Part shown: positions 33,946 through 42,349 of the stretch, one piece after another
Layout: every line of letters starts with the position of its first letter
How positions within the stretch are numbered: position 1 is the first letter of the stretch
Origin: Cyclobacteriaceae bacterium
Lineage (GTDB): Bacteria > Bacteroidota > Bacteroidia > Cytophagales > Cyclobacteriaceae
Assembly: GCA_016787605.1 (NCBI GenBank)
Contig: JAEUUE010000124.1
Coordinates: 32,346-96,345, forward strand
Direction: 5' to 3'
DNA length: 64,000 nt
Position numbers and translations under genes: made by a program
The notes under the pieces: generated by a model
Database searches by the model: none
What the model was told of the DNA's origin: nothing
What the model saw: only the letters and a program-made list of their open reading frames with translations

Positions 33946-33983
33946 AACTCGTTGATCGTTAAATATTTTCCTGAAAAGGACTG

Positions 33984-34016
33984 CAAATATCGGCAAAAGG
34001 CCCCCAATTATCCAAA
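33984..34016 (-). promoter_or_regulatory. Promoter of rpmB operon
   Basis: On the minus strand: TTTG (34016-34013), 21 nt, then GATATTTG (33991-33984), followed by CAG. The sequence after the box (TTTGCAG) is the same as at the rpmH and rRNA promoters in this window. Confidence 0.55.
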
Positions 34017-34053
34017 GTGGGCCGGAAATATTCCCCAAGGCCGGGAAACCGCC

Positions 34054-36237
34054 TTACAGGACCACAAACCGGATAGTAACGGACTTCCCGGAGGCCGTAA
34101 AACGCGCCAAATACAGGCCTGCCGAAAGCCCCTGGATCGGGAAACTGACGGGTTGGCCGCCGGCAATGGTTTGGGCCTGTCCCAGCCGGGTGCCCAGCAC
34201 GCTGAAGATCTCCACCACGACACTCCGGTCGGCCAAAAGGGTCAGGGGTTCCCCAAAGGGCACCGGGTTGGGGGAAAGGGTAACGGAGGGTGATTCTGAA
34301 AGAGGCATACTGTTGTCATGGTGCAACAGGTGAAGCCCTCCCTGCCGGTTGCCGATGAGGAGCGACGGCTTGTTGACGCCGAGCACGTTTCCGATCGCCG
34401 GCTTGGCGTTTCCTCCCATATTGCGCGCCTGGTACAATTGAGCATACGGGTCAAAGACGATGTTCTGCTCGGGAAGCGCGCCGCCGGACCTGAAATCGGG
34501 ATAGATGACCAATTGCCCTGACTGATCACCCGTGATGAGGTCTTCTTTTCCGTCGCTGTCAAGGTCTCCTGCCGCAACAGCCAGGTTCTGGCGCGATGTG
34601 CCGGCTCCCAATCCCAGGTAGGCGTCTGAGGCGAGGGAGAATGTGAAGGTGGAAGTCCCGCCCGTGTTTCGATAGTAGTAGAGGGCCCCTGAACTCTTTC
34701 CGACCAGCACATCGTGAGCACCATCCTGGTCGATGTCAACGATCGTGGCATTTTCAGACTGCCCGAGGGGGATGTCCAGAAAAGAAATAGTTATGCCATC
34801 GAACTCCGGCACCCCGTTGGGCGGAGCCAGCAGGTACCAAAGCCGGGTGTTTCCTCCGGCAGTGCCCGTAAACGCCAGGTCCAGGGATCCATTCTTGTCA
34901 AGGTCAATAAACTGCGGACGGATATTGTAGAGCGAGGTGAACGTAAGATTGGCGAAGTTGTCGGTAACCCACTGAAAGCGGGGTGCCCGCGACGTGCCGA
35001 TATTCCGATAGAAGGTAAGACTTCCCCGCAGGCTGGCCTGGTTAATAAAAGTCCCGACAAAAAGGTCAAGATCGCCGTCGAGATCGATGTCGGCCAGGGC
35101 AGGAGCGGTCATGTCGCCAAGCTCAATCATCCCATCCTGGAGAAAATTGGTCTGTTCCCGTTGAAATACCGGAGAGGCATTGGTCCCGGTATTGCGATAC
35201 CTCCAAAGTGAAGAAGTGAAGTCGTTGAAGGAATTGGTTCTCGAAGCCAGGTTAAGGCCGAAGAGAAGATCTTTGGCGCCGTCATGATCCACATCCTCCA
35301 GGTAGGGTGCCGGGTAATACGGCATGTTGACGGGCTGGCCGGACGGAAAAAGAGTGAGATTGTTCATGACGGGAACCTCGGTGGTGCCGAGGTTTTCCAT
35401 CCTGTAGATCAACTCGCAGGATTCTTCGGTGAAGAGGAGGTCGCGGTCCCCGTCCCCGTCGGTGTCGAGACTCAGCATGGCTTTCCCGCCCGTGTGATCG
35501 GTGCGCCCGCCGATGTCGGCGCAAGTCTGCCCCTGGAACGCCACCTTTCCGCAACTGCATTCAATGAAGCCTCCCCAGTTGGAGGTCTGCCGCTCCAGGT
35601 CGAGGCTGTCGCAGGTGCCATACCTCTCCATGCTGAAGTTCTTGTGGTATTCAGCGGTACTGGGGCTTACAAAACGCATATTGAGCACATCCAGGTCCCC
35701 ATCGCCGTCCATGTCGGTGAAGTCGGGAAGATCATTGGTTCCGGGAAGCAGGTTGATCTTGGTGGTGAATCCCTTTGTTAACAGCACTTCGCTATAGAGC
35801 CCGGTGAACGAGTTGAAAAAGGAAAGCTTCTTGAACCCGAACGGTTTGCCGGCCACAACCACCTGCTGGTAGACAATAATGCCGATTTGCCCGAACGTAA
35901 AGAGGTCTTTCTTGCCGTCGCAGTTAAAGTCGCGAAGGGAGACAAACGTACTGAGGCCGGACGGGAACAGGGACTCGTAGTCCGGCTCATAGCGATAGGT
36001 GTTATTGATCCAGAGGAAGGTCCTCAGTTGGCCGGTGTTTTTGTCGTACACCACGAGATCTTCCGCCCCGTCGGCATTAAGATCCATCATGTTCACCTGT
36101 GGGCTGTTCAGTCCGCCTGCCCAGGGGTTGGCCAACTCTTTGGCGTTAATCTCGACGGGGATGTCCTGGCTGAGCCGATAGGTGAACTGTGCGGCCAGCG
36201 GGAGGGGCAAGAGCAGGAGAATGAGGAGCAGACGCAC
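34054..36237 (-). CDS. FG-GAP/VCBS repeat protein with T9SS type A sorting domain
   Basis: 727 residues if the GTG at 36237 is used. The frame reaches 36327, but that would overlap the divergent murF, and the GTG puts a signal peptide (RLLLILLLLPLPLAAQ) at the N-terminus. At least six FG-GAP calcium-binding loops occur: DLNADGAEDL, DFNCDGKKDL, DMDGDGDLDV, DTDGDGDRDL, DIDLDGDLDL, DLDSDGKEDL, forming a beta propeller. The last 75 residues (VTLSPNPVPFGEPLTL...GLSAGLYLARFTASGKSVTIRFVVL) are a type IX C-terminal domain, so the protein is secreted across the outer membrane and probably anchored on the surface. Specific role unknown. Confidence 0.93.
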   Translation of the reverse strand: MRLLLILLLLPLPLAAQFTYRLSQDIPVEINAKELANPWAGGLNSPQVNMMDLNADGAEDLVVYDKNTGQLRTFLWINNTYRYEPDYESLFPSGLSTFVSLRDFNCDGKKDLFTFGQIGIIVYQQVVVAGKPFGFKKLSFFNSFTGLYSEVLLTKGFTTKINLLPGTNDLPDFTDMDGDGDLDVLNMRFVSPSTAEYHKNFSMERYGTCDSLDLERQTSNWGGFIECSCGKVAFQGQTCADIGGRTDHTGGKAMLSLDTDGDGDRDLLFTEESCELIYRMENLGTTEVPVMNNLTLFPSGQPVNMPYYPAPYLEDVDHDGAKDLLFGLNLASRTNSFNDFTSSLWRYRNTGTNASPVFQREQTNFLQDGMIELGDMTAPALADIDLDGDLDLFVGTFINQASLRGSLTFYRNIGTSRAPRFQWVTDNFANLTFTSLYNIRPQFIDLDKNGSLDLAFTGTAGGNTRLWYLLAPPNGVPEFDGITISFLDIPLGQSENATIVDIDQDGAHDVLVGKSSGALYYYRNTGGTSTFTFSLASDAYLGLGAGTSRQNLAVAAGDLDSDGKEDLITGDQSGQLVIYPDFRSGGALPEQNIVFDPYAQLYQARNMGGNAKPAIGNVLGVNKPSLLIGNRQGGLHLLHHDNSMPLSESPSVTLSPNPVPFGEPLTLLADRSVVVEIFSVLGTRLGQAQTIAGGQPVSFPIQGLSAGLYLARFTASGKSVTIRFVVL

Positions 36238-36300
36238 ACCAATAATTTTATACCCTATCAACGCCGGTCGGTTTCTGACTGTTATCTTTCCCCTGCGATT

Positions 36301-37587
36301 ATGATGACGATTTCGGAATTGTACCAAAAGTACTTAGAGACTGGTAAAGTATCTACCGATACAAGGCAGATCACGCCCGGTTCGGTATTTTTTGCACTGA
36401 AGGGACCTTCGTTTGATGGGAATCAGTTTGCCGAAGAGGCGTTGAAGAAGGGTGCCCGCTATGCCGTCGTCGACGATCCGCGGTTTGCCACCCACCCGAA
36501 TTGCCTGTTGGTGGACGACGGGCTCAAGGCCCTGCAGGACCTGGCGCGTCATCACCGGAGCCAGTTGACTATTCCCGTCATCGGGCTCACGGGGTCCAAT
36601 GGCAAAACGACGAGTAAAGAATTGGTTGCCGCCGTGCTGAGCACCACATTCAAGACTTACGCCACGAAGGGAAATCTCAACAATCATATCGGCGTACCCC
36701 TGACCATTCTTTCCCTGAATGCCGACGTAGAGATCGCGGTGGTGGAGATGGGTGCCAATCATCTCGGCGACATCGCCTTGCTGTGCTCGATCGCCAGCCC
36801 GACCCATGGATTTATCACCAACATTGGCAAGGCCCATATTGGTACGTTTGGCGGGTTTGAAAACATCATTCGTGGCAAGTCGGAGTTGTATCAGCACCTG
36901 CTGACCCACGAGGGGATCGTGTTCATCAATTCGCAGAACCCGATCCTGTTCAACATGGCCAAGCGGTTCCGGAACCCGGTGCTTTACCCGTCGAAGGGGG
37001 ATTACTATCACTGTGAACGCATCGAGGAGGGTCATTACCTGGCACTGACCGCCGAAAACGGGGAGCGCATCCAGACGCAGATGACCGGGAGCTACAATTT
37101 TGAGAATGTCGCCGTGGCGTTGACGGTCGGAAAATACTTTGGTGTTGACCCCGGCAAAGCCAATGCGGCCGTGGCGGCTTATGTACCCGGCAACATGCGT
37201 TCGCAGATTCTGAAGAAAGGGACTAATACCATCATCCTTGACGCGTACAACGCGAACCCCACGTCAATGGAAGCGGCTATTCAAAACCTATCGAAGATGC
37301 CGGGAGCAAGAAAAATTGCCATACTGGGTGATATGTATGAGTTGGAGGGTGAATCGGAGACGGAACATGCCCGCATGGGAGACGTGCTGACCGAAAACCA
37401 AATCGCGGAGGCCTACCTCTGCGGGCCCCAGATGGCTGCCGCCAAGAAGACGTATCCTTCAGGCAAGTTCTTCTCTTCGCGGGATGAGCTCATTGCCGAG
37501 TTGAAGACAAATCCCCTTTCCGACGCCGTAGTCCTCGTCAAAGCCTCCCGTGGAATGGCCATGGAAAAGATTGTGGATTACCTCTAG
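36301..37587 (+). CDS. murF: UDP-N-acetylmuramoyl-tripeptide--D-alanyl-D-alanine ligase
   Basis: 428 residues. Domains in order: Mur ligase N-terminal (TDTRQITPGSVFFALKGPSFDGNQF, 20-44), central ATPase with P-loop GLTGSNGKTTSKELV (about 97-111) and NHIGVPLTILSL, and C-terminal domain with DAYNANPTSM and ILGDMYELEGESETEH. It adds D-Ala-D-Ala in the cytoplasmic stage of peptidoglycan synthesis. ATGs at 36301 and 36304 are both possible. A -7-like TATCTTTC (36283-36290) ends 10 nt upstream, so the leader is very short. It is divergent from the FG-GAP gene. Confidence 0.97.
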   Translation: MMTISELYQKYLETGKVSTDTRQITPGSVFFALKGPSFDGNQFAEEALKKGARYAVVDDPRFATHPNCLLVDDGLKALQDLARHHRSQLTIPVIGLTGSNGKTTSKELVAAVLSTTFKTYATKGNLNNHIGVPLTILSLNADVEIAVVEMGANHLGDIALLCSIASPTHGFITNIGKAHIGTFGGFENIIRGKSELYQHLLTHEGIVFINSQNPILFNMAKRFRNPVLYPSKGDYYHCERIEEGHYLALTAENGERIQTQMTGSYNFENVAVALTVGKYFGVDPGKANAAVAAYVPGNMRSQILKKGTNTIILDAYNANPTSMEAAIQNLSKMPGARKIAILGDMYELEGESETEHARMGDVLTENQIAEAYLCGPQMAAAKKTYPSGKFFSSRDELIAELKTNPLSDAVVLVKASRGMAMEKIVDYL

Positions 37588-37655
37588 TGCGCCGCCGGCA
37601 GGTGGAATTTTGTCGTGCCGATTAATTAACTTCAATCGCTAACCGTGATTTGACT

Positions 37656-38315
37656 ATGGACTTCGCGCAAATCCTCAAATTCCTCTCCGCGTTGAAGAAG
37701 CACAACGACCGGGTGTGGTTTGAAAAGAACAAGGGCCAATACCTCCAGGCCAGGGAAAACTTCGAAGTGTTTGTGACCCGGCTTCACGGGGAACTGGTGT
37801 CCTTCAACCCGGACCTGGCGGGTCTCGATCCCCGCAAACTCCCTTTCCGCATCTACCGGGATGTGCGGTTCAGCAAAGACAAGAGCCCGTACAAAGTGAA
37901 TATGGGCGCCGGAATTTCACCGGGTGGCAAGATGATGCAGGAGCCCGGGTATTACATTCATATCGAGCCAGGCAAGAGTTTCATCGCCGGAGGCATGTAC
38001 ATGCCTGAGCCGTCCAACTTGTCGAAAATCCGCCAGGAGATCGACTATAACGGCGATCAGTTGGAGAAGATCATGAAGCACAAGTCGTTCAAGAAATGGT
38101 TTGAAGGGTTTGATGATTTCGACAAGATGAAGACGATCCCCAAAGGTTACCCGAAGGACCATCCCAGGGCCGATTGGCTGAAGCACCGCTCGTATATCGT
38201 TTCGCACAACTTCACCGACAAGGAGGTCAAGGACAAGAAGTTCCTTAAAAAAGTAGTGGAGGCATGCAAGGTAATGAAGCCGTTGAATGAGTTTCTGCGG
38301 GATGCGATGGCGTGA
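37656..38315 (+). CDS. DUF2461 family protein
   Basis: 219 residues from the ATG at 37656. Conserved elements are FLSALKKHNDRVWFEKNKGQYLQARENFE, KLPFRIYRDVRFSKDKSPYKVNMGAGISPGGK, GYYIHIEPGKSFIAGGMYMPEP, and HPRADWLKHRSYIVSHNF. This is the TIGR02453/DUF2461 family of unknown biochemical role, widespread in Bacteroidota. No membrane or signal segment. It follows murF by 68 bp on the same strand. Confidence 0.93.
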   Translation: MDFAQILKFLSALKKHNDRVWFEKNKGQYLQARENFEVFVTRLHGELVSFNPDLAGLDPRKLPFRIYRDVRFSKDKSPYKVNMGAGISPGGKMMQEPGYYIHIEPGKSFIAGGMYMPEPSNLSKIRQEIDYNGDQLEKIMKHKSFKKWFEGFDDFDKMKTIPKGYPKDHPRADWLKHRSYIVSHNFTDKEVKDKKFLKKVVEACKVMKPLNEFLRDAMA

Positions 38316-38348
38316 TAAGTGAGTTCCGCATGAAAACGGGACCAGACA

Positions 38349-39083
38349 TTAAATCCCGAGTACAGCCTTCAAAATAGAAAATCCACTTTCGCTGAGGGGA
38401 ATTCGCGCCCCACTCTTCAGCAGGGCTACATGACTGTCTTTGGTCAGGGGCTCGATGCGTGTCAGTTCCTGGAGATTGAGGATATAAGAACGGTGCACGC
38501 GGACAAACTGCTTTGGATCCAGCACTTTTTCGTAGTGTGCCATCGTCTTCTTCTTCAGGTAGAATCCCTCTTTCGTGTGCACTTTGATGTAGTCGTCGAA
38601 AGCCTCCAGGTAGAACACCGTGTGAACGGGCAGGATCACGAGATTGGATCCTTTCTTGACCACGATGCGCTGGCGCTCTTCGGGCGGTGAAACGGAAGCC
38701 AGGAGCTCCTCCGTCTTCCGGGTAACGCCAGTTCCCTGGGACTTCCACTTGAGAATAGCTTTGTCGAAGCGTTCCTGGCTGAAGGGCTTTAACAAGTAGT
38801 CGATGGCATGCCGCTCGAAGGCTTGCATGGCATATTCATCAAAAGCCGTGGTGAAAATGACGCCGGGCGGACTCTCCAGGAGTTCGAGCAACTCGAAGCC
38901 ATTGATCTTGGGCATCTGAATATCCAGGAAGATGACATCTGGTTTGTGCTGGGCAATGGCTTTCACGCCCTCAAATCCATCCCCGCACTCGGCGACTACA
39001 CTGAAGTCGGCGTGATTCTTCAGGTAGGTGCGGAGTATGCTGCGCGCCAGGGGCTCGTCGTCGATGAGGATCACGCGGGTCAT
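38349..39083 (-). CDS. LytTR family response regulator
   Basis: 244 residues. Receiver domain with Asp8-Asp9, phosphoacceptor Asp54 (VIFLDIQMPKINGFEL), Thr78 and Lys109 (approx., YLLKPF). The C-terminal LytTR DNA-binding domain (about 140-244) includes IVVKKGSNLVILPVHTVFYLEAFDDYIKVHT, FVRVHRSYILNLQEL, and IPLSESGFSILKAVL. Its first 4 nt overlap the end of the LytS-type kinase gene, so they are an operon pair. Confidence 0.96.
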   Translation of the reverse strand: MTRVILIDDEPLARSILRTYLKNHADFSVVAECGDGFEGVKAIAQHKPDVIFLDIQMPKINGFELLELLESPPGVIFTTAFDEYAMQAFERHAIDYLLKPFSQERFDKAILKWKSQGTGVTRKTEELLASVSPPEERQRIVVKKGSNLVILPVHTVFYLEAFDDYIKVHTKEGFYLKKKTMAHYEKVLDPKQFVRVHRSYILNLQELTRIEPLTKDSHVALLKSGARIPLSESGFSILKAVLGI

Positions 39084-40114
39084 GCGGACTGGGGAATACG
39101 AAGTAGGGTGGTGAACAGGTTATTCTGCCTTGACGTTTTGATCAGGTCTCCGCGGTTGAAAAGCAAATCAAGCCTGCGCTGCACGGCCGTAAGGCCGAAG
39201 CCCGTGCCGGTTCGCGATGAAGTGGCCTCATCGTAGGGATTGGTGACTTCCAACTCCAGGATCGATCCTTCGCTCCGGGCAACAAGTTGTATCGTGATGT
39301 CGCCCGTGGTGTCGTACAAACCGAATTTGATGGCATTCTCCACAACGGGCTGCAGGAGCAGGGCCGGCAATTTCAGCTGGCGCAGGGATTCGTCGCAGGT
39401 AATCTGGGTATTTAACCGGTGTCCGAAGCGCACCCTCTCGATGTCGAGGTAGAGCTGGAGGTGCTTGAGTTCTTCGTCCAGGGTTACGAAAGCCTTGTCA
39501 TCCTTCCGGATGGTACCCCGGAGAAAATCGGATAATTGCTGGATCATCTTGCGCGCTTCTTCGGGGTGGCTTAAGGTGAGCGCGCTGATCGAATTGAGGC
39601 TGTTGAAGAGGAAGTGAGGCTGCAACTGCTGGCGGAGGTTGCTGAGCTCGGTTTCGCGGGCCAGCTTGATCGCTTCATTACGTCGGTCTTCGCTCTCCTG
39701 TTTCTCCTTTACGTAAACCCAAAACCAGGTAAGGACCGCGATGAGCATGATGTTGAGCCAGCCGAAGGCACCTCGAATGACCGTGGAGTCGCCAAGAAAC
39801 GCGAGGTACTCCGGGTAGTCGATCATGCGCATCAAGGTCTCACGCTGAAGGTATACACAAATCGCTGCCAGCGCCACGCTCCAGCCCACCACATAGATGG
39901 CATTCCTTCCGGAGGGCCGGTAGGAATGCATCGATGTGTTGATCGTGTAACCGGCCATGGCGAAGATGAGCTGGGTAACCAGGGCATCCTTCATCGCGGT
40001 GTCAAATCCAAACCCCCATTGCATGAGGAGCATCGTTTGCAGGGCCCCCCAAAGCGTCCACCACGCCAGGTAGGCGATGATCATCCTGGAGATGGGCAGG
40101 CTGGGGGCAGGCAT
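39080..40114 (-). CDS. LytS/YehU-type sensor histidine kinase
   Basis: About 344 residues from the ATG at 40114; an in-frame ATG at 40156 would add 14. Four predicted membrane helices form the N-terminal half (MIIAYLAWWTLWGALQTML, LVTQLIFAMAGYTI, AIYVVGWSVALAAICVYLQ, GWLNIMLIAVLTWFWVYV). The His_kinase domain has the phosphoacceptor in LRQQLQPHFLFNSLNSISAL, then the ATPase with VVENAIKFGLYD and TGTGFGLTAVQRRL. It partners the LytTR regulator. No extracellular sensor domain is seen, so signals are probably sensed in the membrane. Confidence 0.94.
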   Translation of the reverse strand: MPAPSLPISRMIIAYLAWWTLWGALQTMLLMQWGFGFDTAMKDALVTQLIFAMAGYTINTSMHSYRPSGRNAIYVVGWSVALAAICVYLQRETLMRMIDYPEYLAFLGDSTVIRGAFGWLNIMLIAVLTWFWVYVKEKQESEDRRNEAIKLARETELSNLRQQLQPHFLFNSLNSISALTLSHPEEARKMIQQLSDFLRGTIRKDDKAFVTLDEELKHLQLYLDIERVRFGHRLNTQITCDESLRQLKLPALLLQPVVENAIKFGLYDTTGDITIQLVARSEGSILELEVTNPYDEATSSRTGTGFGLTAVQRRLDLLFNRGDLIKTSRQNNLFTTLLRIPQSA

Positions 40115-40170
40115 CGATTTGAAAATTAGGGAATTTGGGTTTGAGAAAATAGCCACGGTGCCGGTCGGCT

Positions 40171-40494
40171 TCAGGCGGTGAGGGAAGAGGCCCTCTGGTG
40201 AACGAGCTGGATGTAGGCACCTGCTTCGCGGACTTCATGGACCTGGGAGTACACTTCGGCGCCATCGCACAGTTCGCCGAGGGGCATCAATTCGGACACA
40301 TTCACAAATTCCCAGCAAGCCTGCGATTGTTCGTTTCCCTCGTCTTCCTCCCGGATGCCTAGCAGGCGTGCCTTGATGAACGCCTGTTCCAGCGACTCCG
40401 CCCGGATCAGGCGGAGGTGCTCATCGAACTGCCCCACGGTGCTGGCTTTCACCGGGGTGATCCGGAATACGATCTTGGCTACGTACCAGTTCAT
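40171..40494 (-). CDS. DUF4288 domain protein
   Basis: 107 residues. MNWYVAKIVFRITPVKASTVGQFDEHLRLIRAESLEQAFIKARLLGIREED is the DUF4288 signature, and the remainder (CWEFVNVSELMPLGELCDGAEVYSQV) completes the small alpha/beta domain. Function unknown, probably cytosolic. It sits between a LiaF-like gene and the LytS kinase on the same strand with 22- and 56-bp gaps, so all four are probably one transcript. Confidence 0.87.
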   Translation of the reverse strand: MNWYVAKIVFRITPVKASTVGQFDEHLRLIRAESLEQAFIKARLLGIREEDEGNEQSQACWEFVNVSELMPLGELCDGAEVYSQVHEVREAGAYIQLVHQRASSLTA

Positions 40495-40516
40495 GACAAT
40501 GGAGTCGATGGGTTGC

Positions 40517-41248
40517 CTAGAAACTCTTGATGTCGATGCCGCCGAAAATGCACGTGCCTTTCAGGACAACCGTCTTGGTTGTGTCAAGACCTTCTTTCGC
40601 CTGGGGACGCTTGTCATCAAGGCCGCCGAATATGCAGAGCACTTCAGATTTGATGTTCCAGTGAGCGGGAGCGATGAGCTTCACGCCGCCAAAAGCAGTC
40701 GACGTGTGAATGACTACGGTTCCCTGAAAATCGGCCTGACTGAGATTAATATCGGTCCCGCCGAAGAAGGTGCTTACGTCACCTCCTTTGAAATTCTTGG
40801 AGATGACATTGATTTTTGACCCGCCGAAAACGGAGTTGGCATCTACCACATCATCCGAGGAAATGCTGGAGTCGAAGTTCCATTCTCTCCTTCGCGGTTT
40901 GAAAATCATATAAAGACCCAGGGCAATGAAGAGGGTAGGCCACAGGTAATGGTAAATGTCCAGGTCAAAGTCATCGAAAACGTCGTCGATGAGAAATACG
41001 CCGCCCACGAGCAGAAGCACCATCCAGCCTCCCGACCGGAAGGAACGACGAGCGCCGATGAAGAGGCCCACCGCCACCAGGATCATGGGCCAGCTAAACA
41101 GCCAGTGTGGAAGGTAAAAGCCGGCGGCGCGGGCAAAGAATGCCAGGCCAATGACAAGAAGTACGATACCGCCAAATACACGGCCTGAGTTGTTGCCCGA
41201 CCGGTTACCGGAATCTGAAGGGTTCATTGATTGTTGTTCCATATCCAT
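40517..41248 (-). CDS. LiaF-like transmembrane protein
   Basis: 243 residues from the ATG at 41248; a TTG at 41260 is less likely. Four membrane helices (IVLLVIGLAFFARAAGF, WLFSWPMILVAVGLFIGA, GGWMVLLLVGGVFLI, YLWPTLFIALGLYMIF) form a DUF5668-like segment. A soluble beta-solenoid domain follows with four 'FGG' turns (SVFGGSKINVIS, TFFGGTDINLSQ, TAFGGVKLIAP, CIFGGLDDKRP, CIFGGIDIK). The C-terminal domain matches LiaF, which modulates cell-envelope-stress histidine kinases. Encoded upstream of a LytS/LytTR pair, it may be their signal modulator (inference). Confidence 0.9.
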   Translation of the reverse strand: MDMEQQSMNPSDSGNRSGNNSGRVFGGIVLLVIGLAFFARAAGFYLPHWLFSWPMILVAVGLFIGARRSFRSGGWMVLLLVGGVFLIDDVFDDFDLDIYHYLWPTLFIALGLYMIFKPRRREWNFDSSISSDDVVDANSVFGGSKINVISKNFKGGDVSTFFGGTDINLSQADFQGTVVIHTSTAFGGVKLIAPAHWNIKSEVLCIFGGLDDKRPQAKEGLDTTKTVVLKGTCIFGGIDIKSF

Positions 41249-41265
41249 TGTTTTACTCAAAGAAA

Positions 41266-41311
41266 CGCCCTTTTCCGCCTCCCGGACAGGGTAGATAGGC
41301 AGAAAAGGGCG
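41266..41311 (-). terminator. Long hairpin between DUF1761 and LiaF-like genes
   Basis: CGCCCTTTTC (41266-41275) pairs perfectly with GAAAAGGGCG (41302-41311), with an inner GCCT/AGGC. On the minus strand it is followed by TTTCTTTG, giving a moderate terminator for the DUF1761 gene and a boundary before the LiaF-like operon. Confidence 0.55.
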
Positions 41312-41360
41312 GGGTGTCGGCGAATGCCGGTGGCGGGTCGGTGAATTCCCGCGGCAAGGA

Positions 41361-41789
41361 CTACATCGTCATCAGGATTATCGCGGCGATCACCAGATTG
41401 AGAAGGTGGTAGACGGTGTTGATGCCGAAGAGTTTCCAGGAATGTTTCTCCCAGGCCACACGGGAAAGGTCGCCGGGAAGAAAGAACCCGAGCCACGTAA
41501 ATCCGGCGGCATTCATCACGCTCTCTGCCAGGCCCATCTTGTCCATGCCCGGTACGAAACTCCAGGCCGCATTATTGTTGGCAAAAACAAATGCCATAAA
41601 GAAGTTGCCGATGAGCATGAAGCTCAAGCCCTTGATCATCTCGCTGGCTTGCGGTTTGACGTTTGTGTCAAACTTCATTTCGACGGCCCAGGATTTTCCG
41701 AAAAGGACGGTGTACCATATAAATCCGAACACGAAAGTGGCGGCGACAGTCACGAATATGGCTGTCATGCTGATGGGCAATTCTTCCAT
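41361..41789 (-). CDS. DUF1761 membrane protein
   Basis: 142 residues with four helices: ISMTAIFVTVAATFVFGFIWYTVLF, MIKGLSFMLIGNFFMAFVFA, AESVMNAAGFTWLGFFLPGDL, and LFGINTVYHLLNLVIAAIILMTM. The pattern FGFIWY(T/S)xLFGKxW and the late W-E-x-x-SWKLFxINxxYxL are typical of DUF1761. Function unknown. A hairpin follows, so it is probably transcribed separately from the LiaF-like operon. Confidence 0.88.
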   Translation of the reverse strand: MEELPISMTAIFVTVAATFVFGFIWYTVLFGKSWAVEMKFDTNVKPQASEMIKGLSFMLIGNFFMAFVFANNNAAWSFVPGMDKMGLAESVMNAAGFTWLGFFLPGDLSRVAWEKHSWKLFGINTVYHLLNLVIAAIILMTM

Positions 41790-41840
41790 AGGAGTTGGGG
41801 TTTGGTTAAGGACTGAAGATAAGGAATCTCGGCCGGCAAG

Positions 41841-42278
41841 TCAGGCATGCGGCGGCTTGAGGTACTTGACAAAGCGACGAGAGTCCTCAATATACCCTAG
41901 GTTAAGGTAGAATTGGTGGGCCCTAATCCGGCGGGCGTTGCTGGTCACCTCAATCTTGGCGCAACCCCTGGCGCGAAACCATTCTTCCCCCGCATGCAGC
42001 ACCTGTCTGCCCAGGCCCTTGGACCGAAATCCCTCCTCCACGCAGAAGGCGGAAATCCGCCCCATCTTTTCCTTCCAGTGCATGAGATGAAAACAGTGAA
42101 GGGCGATGAAGGCCGCAACATGGCCTTCCATTTCACCCACCAGGACATGGTAGTCCGCCTGCTGGTGATTCCCGAGATTCCGGAGGGTGTCTTCCAAGGA
42201 AAGGTCGGGATAACCCAGTTGCTCCAACAGCCTCTGAATGGCCGGCCCGTCCGACGGGATGGCAGCCCGGATAATCAT
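41841..42278 (-). CDS. GNAT family N-acetyltransferase
   Basis: 145 residues. Acetyl-CoA binding motif A is ISAFCVEEGFRSKGLGRQVLHAGEEWFRARGC (R/Q-x-x-G-x-G/A form). Motif B is ARRIRAHQFYLNLGYIEDSRRFVKYL. The substrate is not deducible. It is divergent from glyS with a 71-bp shared upstream region. Confidence 0.93.
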   Translation of the reverse strand: MIIRAAIPSDGPAIQRLLEQLGYPDLSLEDTLRNLGNHQQADYHVLVGEMEGHVAAFIALHCFHLMHWKEKMGRISAFCVEEGFRSKGLGRQVLHAGEEWFRARGCAKIEVTSNARRIRAHQFYLNLGYIEDSRRFVKYLKPPHA

Positions 42279-42334
42279 GTCTCTAATTTACGGGGTCCGG
42301 CCCCCCAAATCCTACAAATCCTGCCAATCCTATT

Positions 42335-42342
42335 TACCTTTG
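42335..42342 (+). promoter_or_regulatory. Predicted -7 box of glyS
   Basis: TACCTTTG lies only 7 nt before the ATG at 42350, implying an almost leaderless mRNA. Upstream is a short degenerate repeat (AATCCTAC, AATCCTGCC, AATCCTATTT; 42308-42335) rather than a clear -33 element. Confidence 0.45.
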
Positions 42343-42349
42343 CCGCCCT

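Noticed and set aside
35887-36300. Extended N-terminus for murF reaching back to 35887
   Set aside because: MurF begins at 36301/36304 by homology, and the extension would cover the divergent FG-GAP gene's signal-peptide region.
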